Assembly: GCA_031261385.1 (NCBI GenBank)
Contig: JAISJS010000400.1
Span: 1 to 5,744, forward strand
Direction of reading: 5' to 3'
Length of the DNA: 5,744 nt
Source: Treponema sp.
GTDB lineage: Bacteria > Spirochaetota > Spirochaetia > Treponematales > Breznakiellaceae
In this document: piece after piece, positions 5,573 to 5,744 of the stretch
Numbering within the stretch: position 1 is the stretch's first letter
Layout of the letters: every line of letters starts with the position of its first letter
Notes under the pieces: model-generated
Seen by the model: the letters and a program-made list of their open reading frames with translations, nothing else
What the model was told of the DNA's origin: nothing
Database searches by the model: none
Program-made: the position numbers and the translations under genes

Positions 5573-5599
5573 GCGGGGGTTATTCTTTATCCCGCTTTT
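5573..5599 (+). terminator. Probable Rho-independent terminator after leuD
   Basis: GCGGG (5573-5577) pairs with CCCGC (5591-5595), extendable by one G-U pair, with a loop of about 12 nt, followed directly by TTTT (5596-5599). It lies 8 nt past the leuD stop and before the lipoprotein gene. The stem is short but all G-C, and the T run is short, so termination may be partial. Confidence 0.55.
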
Positions 5600-5639
5600 G
5601 TAGTATATTTTATAGAGATTATTAAACAGGAGGTTTATT

Positions 5640-5744
5640 ATGAAAAAAGTTCTTTTCGCAATGTGTATGACCGTTGTATTGCTGGGCTGTGCGTCAAAAC
5701 CAAAAACCCAGGATACTCCTCCGGCAGATAATGCCGCCGATCAT
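5640..5744 (+). CDS. Lipoprotein precursor, 3' partial
   Basis: Thirty-five codons are visible and the frame stays open to the right edge. The start is strongly supported by AGGAGG (5628-5633) at 6 nt spacing. The product begins with a lipoprotein signal peptide: MKK, a hydrophobic core (residues 4-15) and the lipobox LLGC, with lipidation predicted at C17. A hydrophilic Pro/Lys/Asp-rich linker follows (ASKPKTQDTPPADNAADH), as is common before a periplasmic or surface domain. No functional domain is visible. AT-rich sequence at about 5604-5616 (TATATT, TATAGA) could hold its -10 box, but I see no good -35 partner. It is probably transcribed separately from leuCD, given the terminator between them. 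Confidence 0.82.
   Translation, partial: MKKVLFAMCMTVVLLGCASKPKTQDTPPADNAADH

Overview
The window most resembles a mid-GC, diderm-type bacterial chromosome. A Treponema-like spirochaete, perhaps a gut-associated one, is my best guess. The guess rests on the style of the LeuC/LeuD proteins, the short lipoprotein signal peptide and the overall gene mix. There is no rRNA or tRNA to confirm it, so the taxonomy is inference only.

Layout, left to right. (1) The 3' end of an NfeD-like membrane protein gene is followed 26 bp later by a stomatin/QmcA-type SPFH (band 7) gene. This is a classic membrane-associated pair. (2) A minus-strand REC-GGDEF diguanylate cyclase converges on that pair with only 20 bp between the stop codons. 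(3) A compact type II toxin-antitoxin operon (RHH antitoxin, RelE-family toxin) has a near-consensus promoter, a palindrome over its -10 box and a 4-bp GTGA overlap between its genes. (4) An XRE-cupin regulator has a near-consensus promoter placed so close to its only usable ATG that the mRNA should be almost leaderless. A perfect 8-bp inverted repeat covers the -10 box and the start codon. (5) After a gap holding a long imperfect inverted repeat come leuC and leuD, the two subunits of an aconitase-superfamily hydro-lyase annotated as 3-isopropylmalate dehydratase. LeuC carries an in-frame, purine-rich 21-bp tandem repeat that looks like a repeat inserted into a conserved enzyme. (6) After a probable terminator, the first 35 codons of a lipoprotein gene run off the right edge.

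The genes fall into independent units: membrane maintenance (NfeD/SPFH), c-di-GMP signalling, a toxin-antitoxin module, a cupin-type regulator, and branched-chain amino-acid or related 2-hydroxyacid metabolism. The XRE-cupin gene lies directly upstream of leuCD in the same orientation without a convincing terminator between them, so read-through or control of leuCD is possible but not shown. I see no CRISPR array, transposase, RNA gene or replication origin. No gene-free stretch exceeds 300 bp. The items most worth a second look are the repeat inside leuC, the near-leaderless palindromic start of the XRE-cupin gene, and the inverted repeat before leuC.
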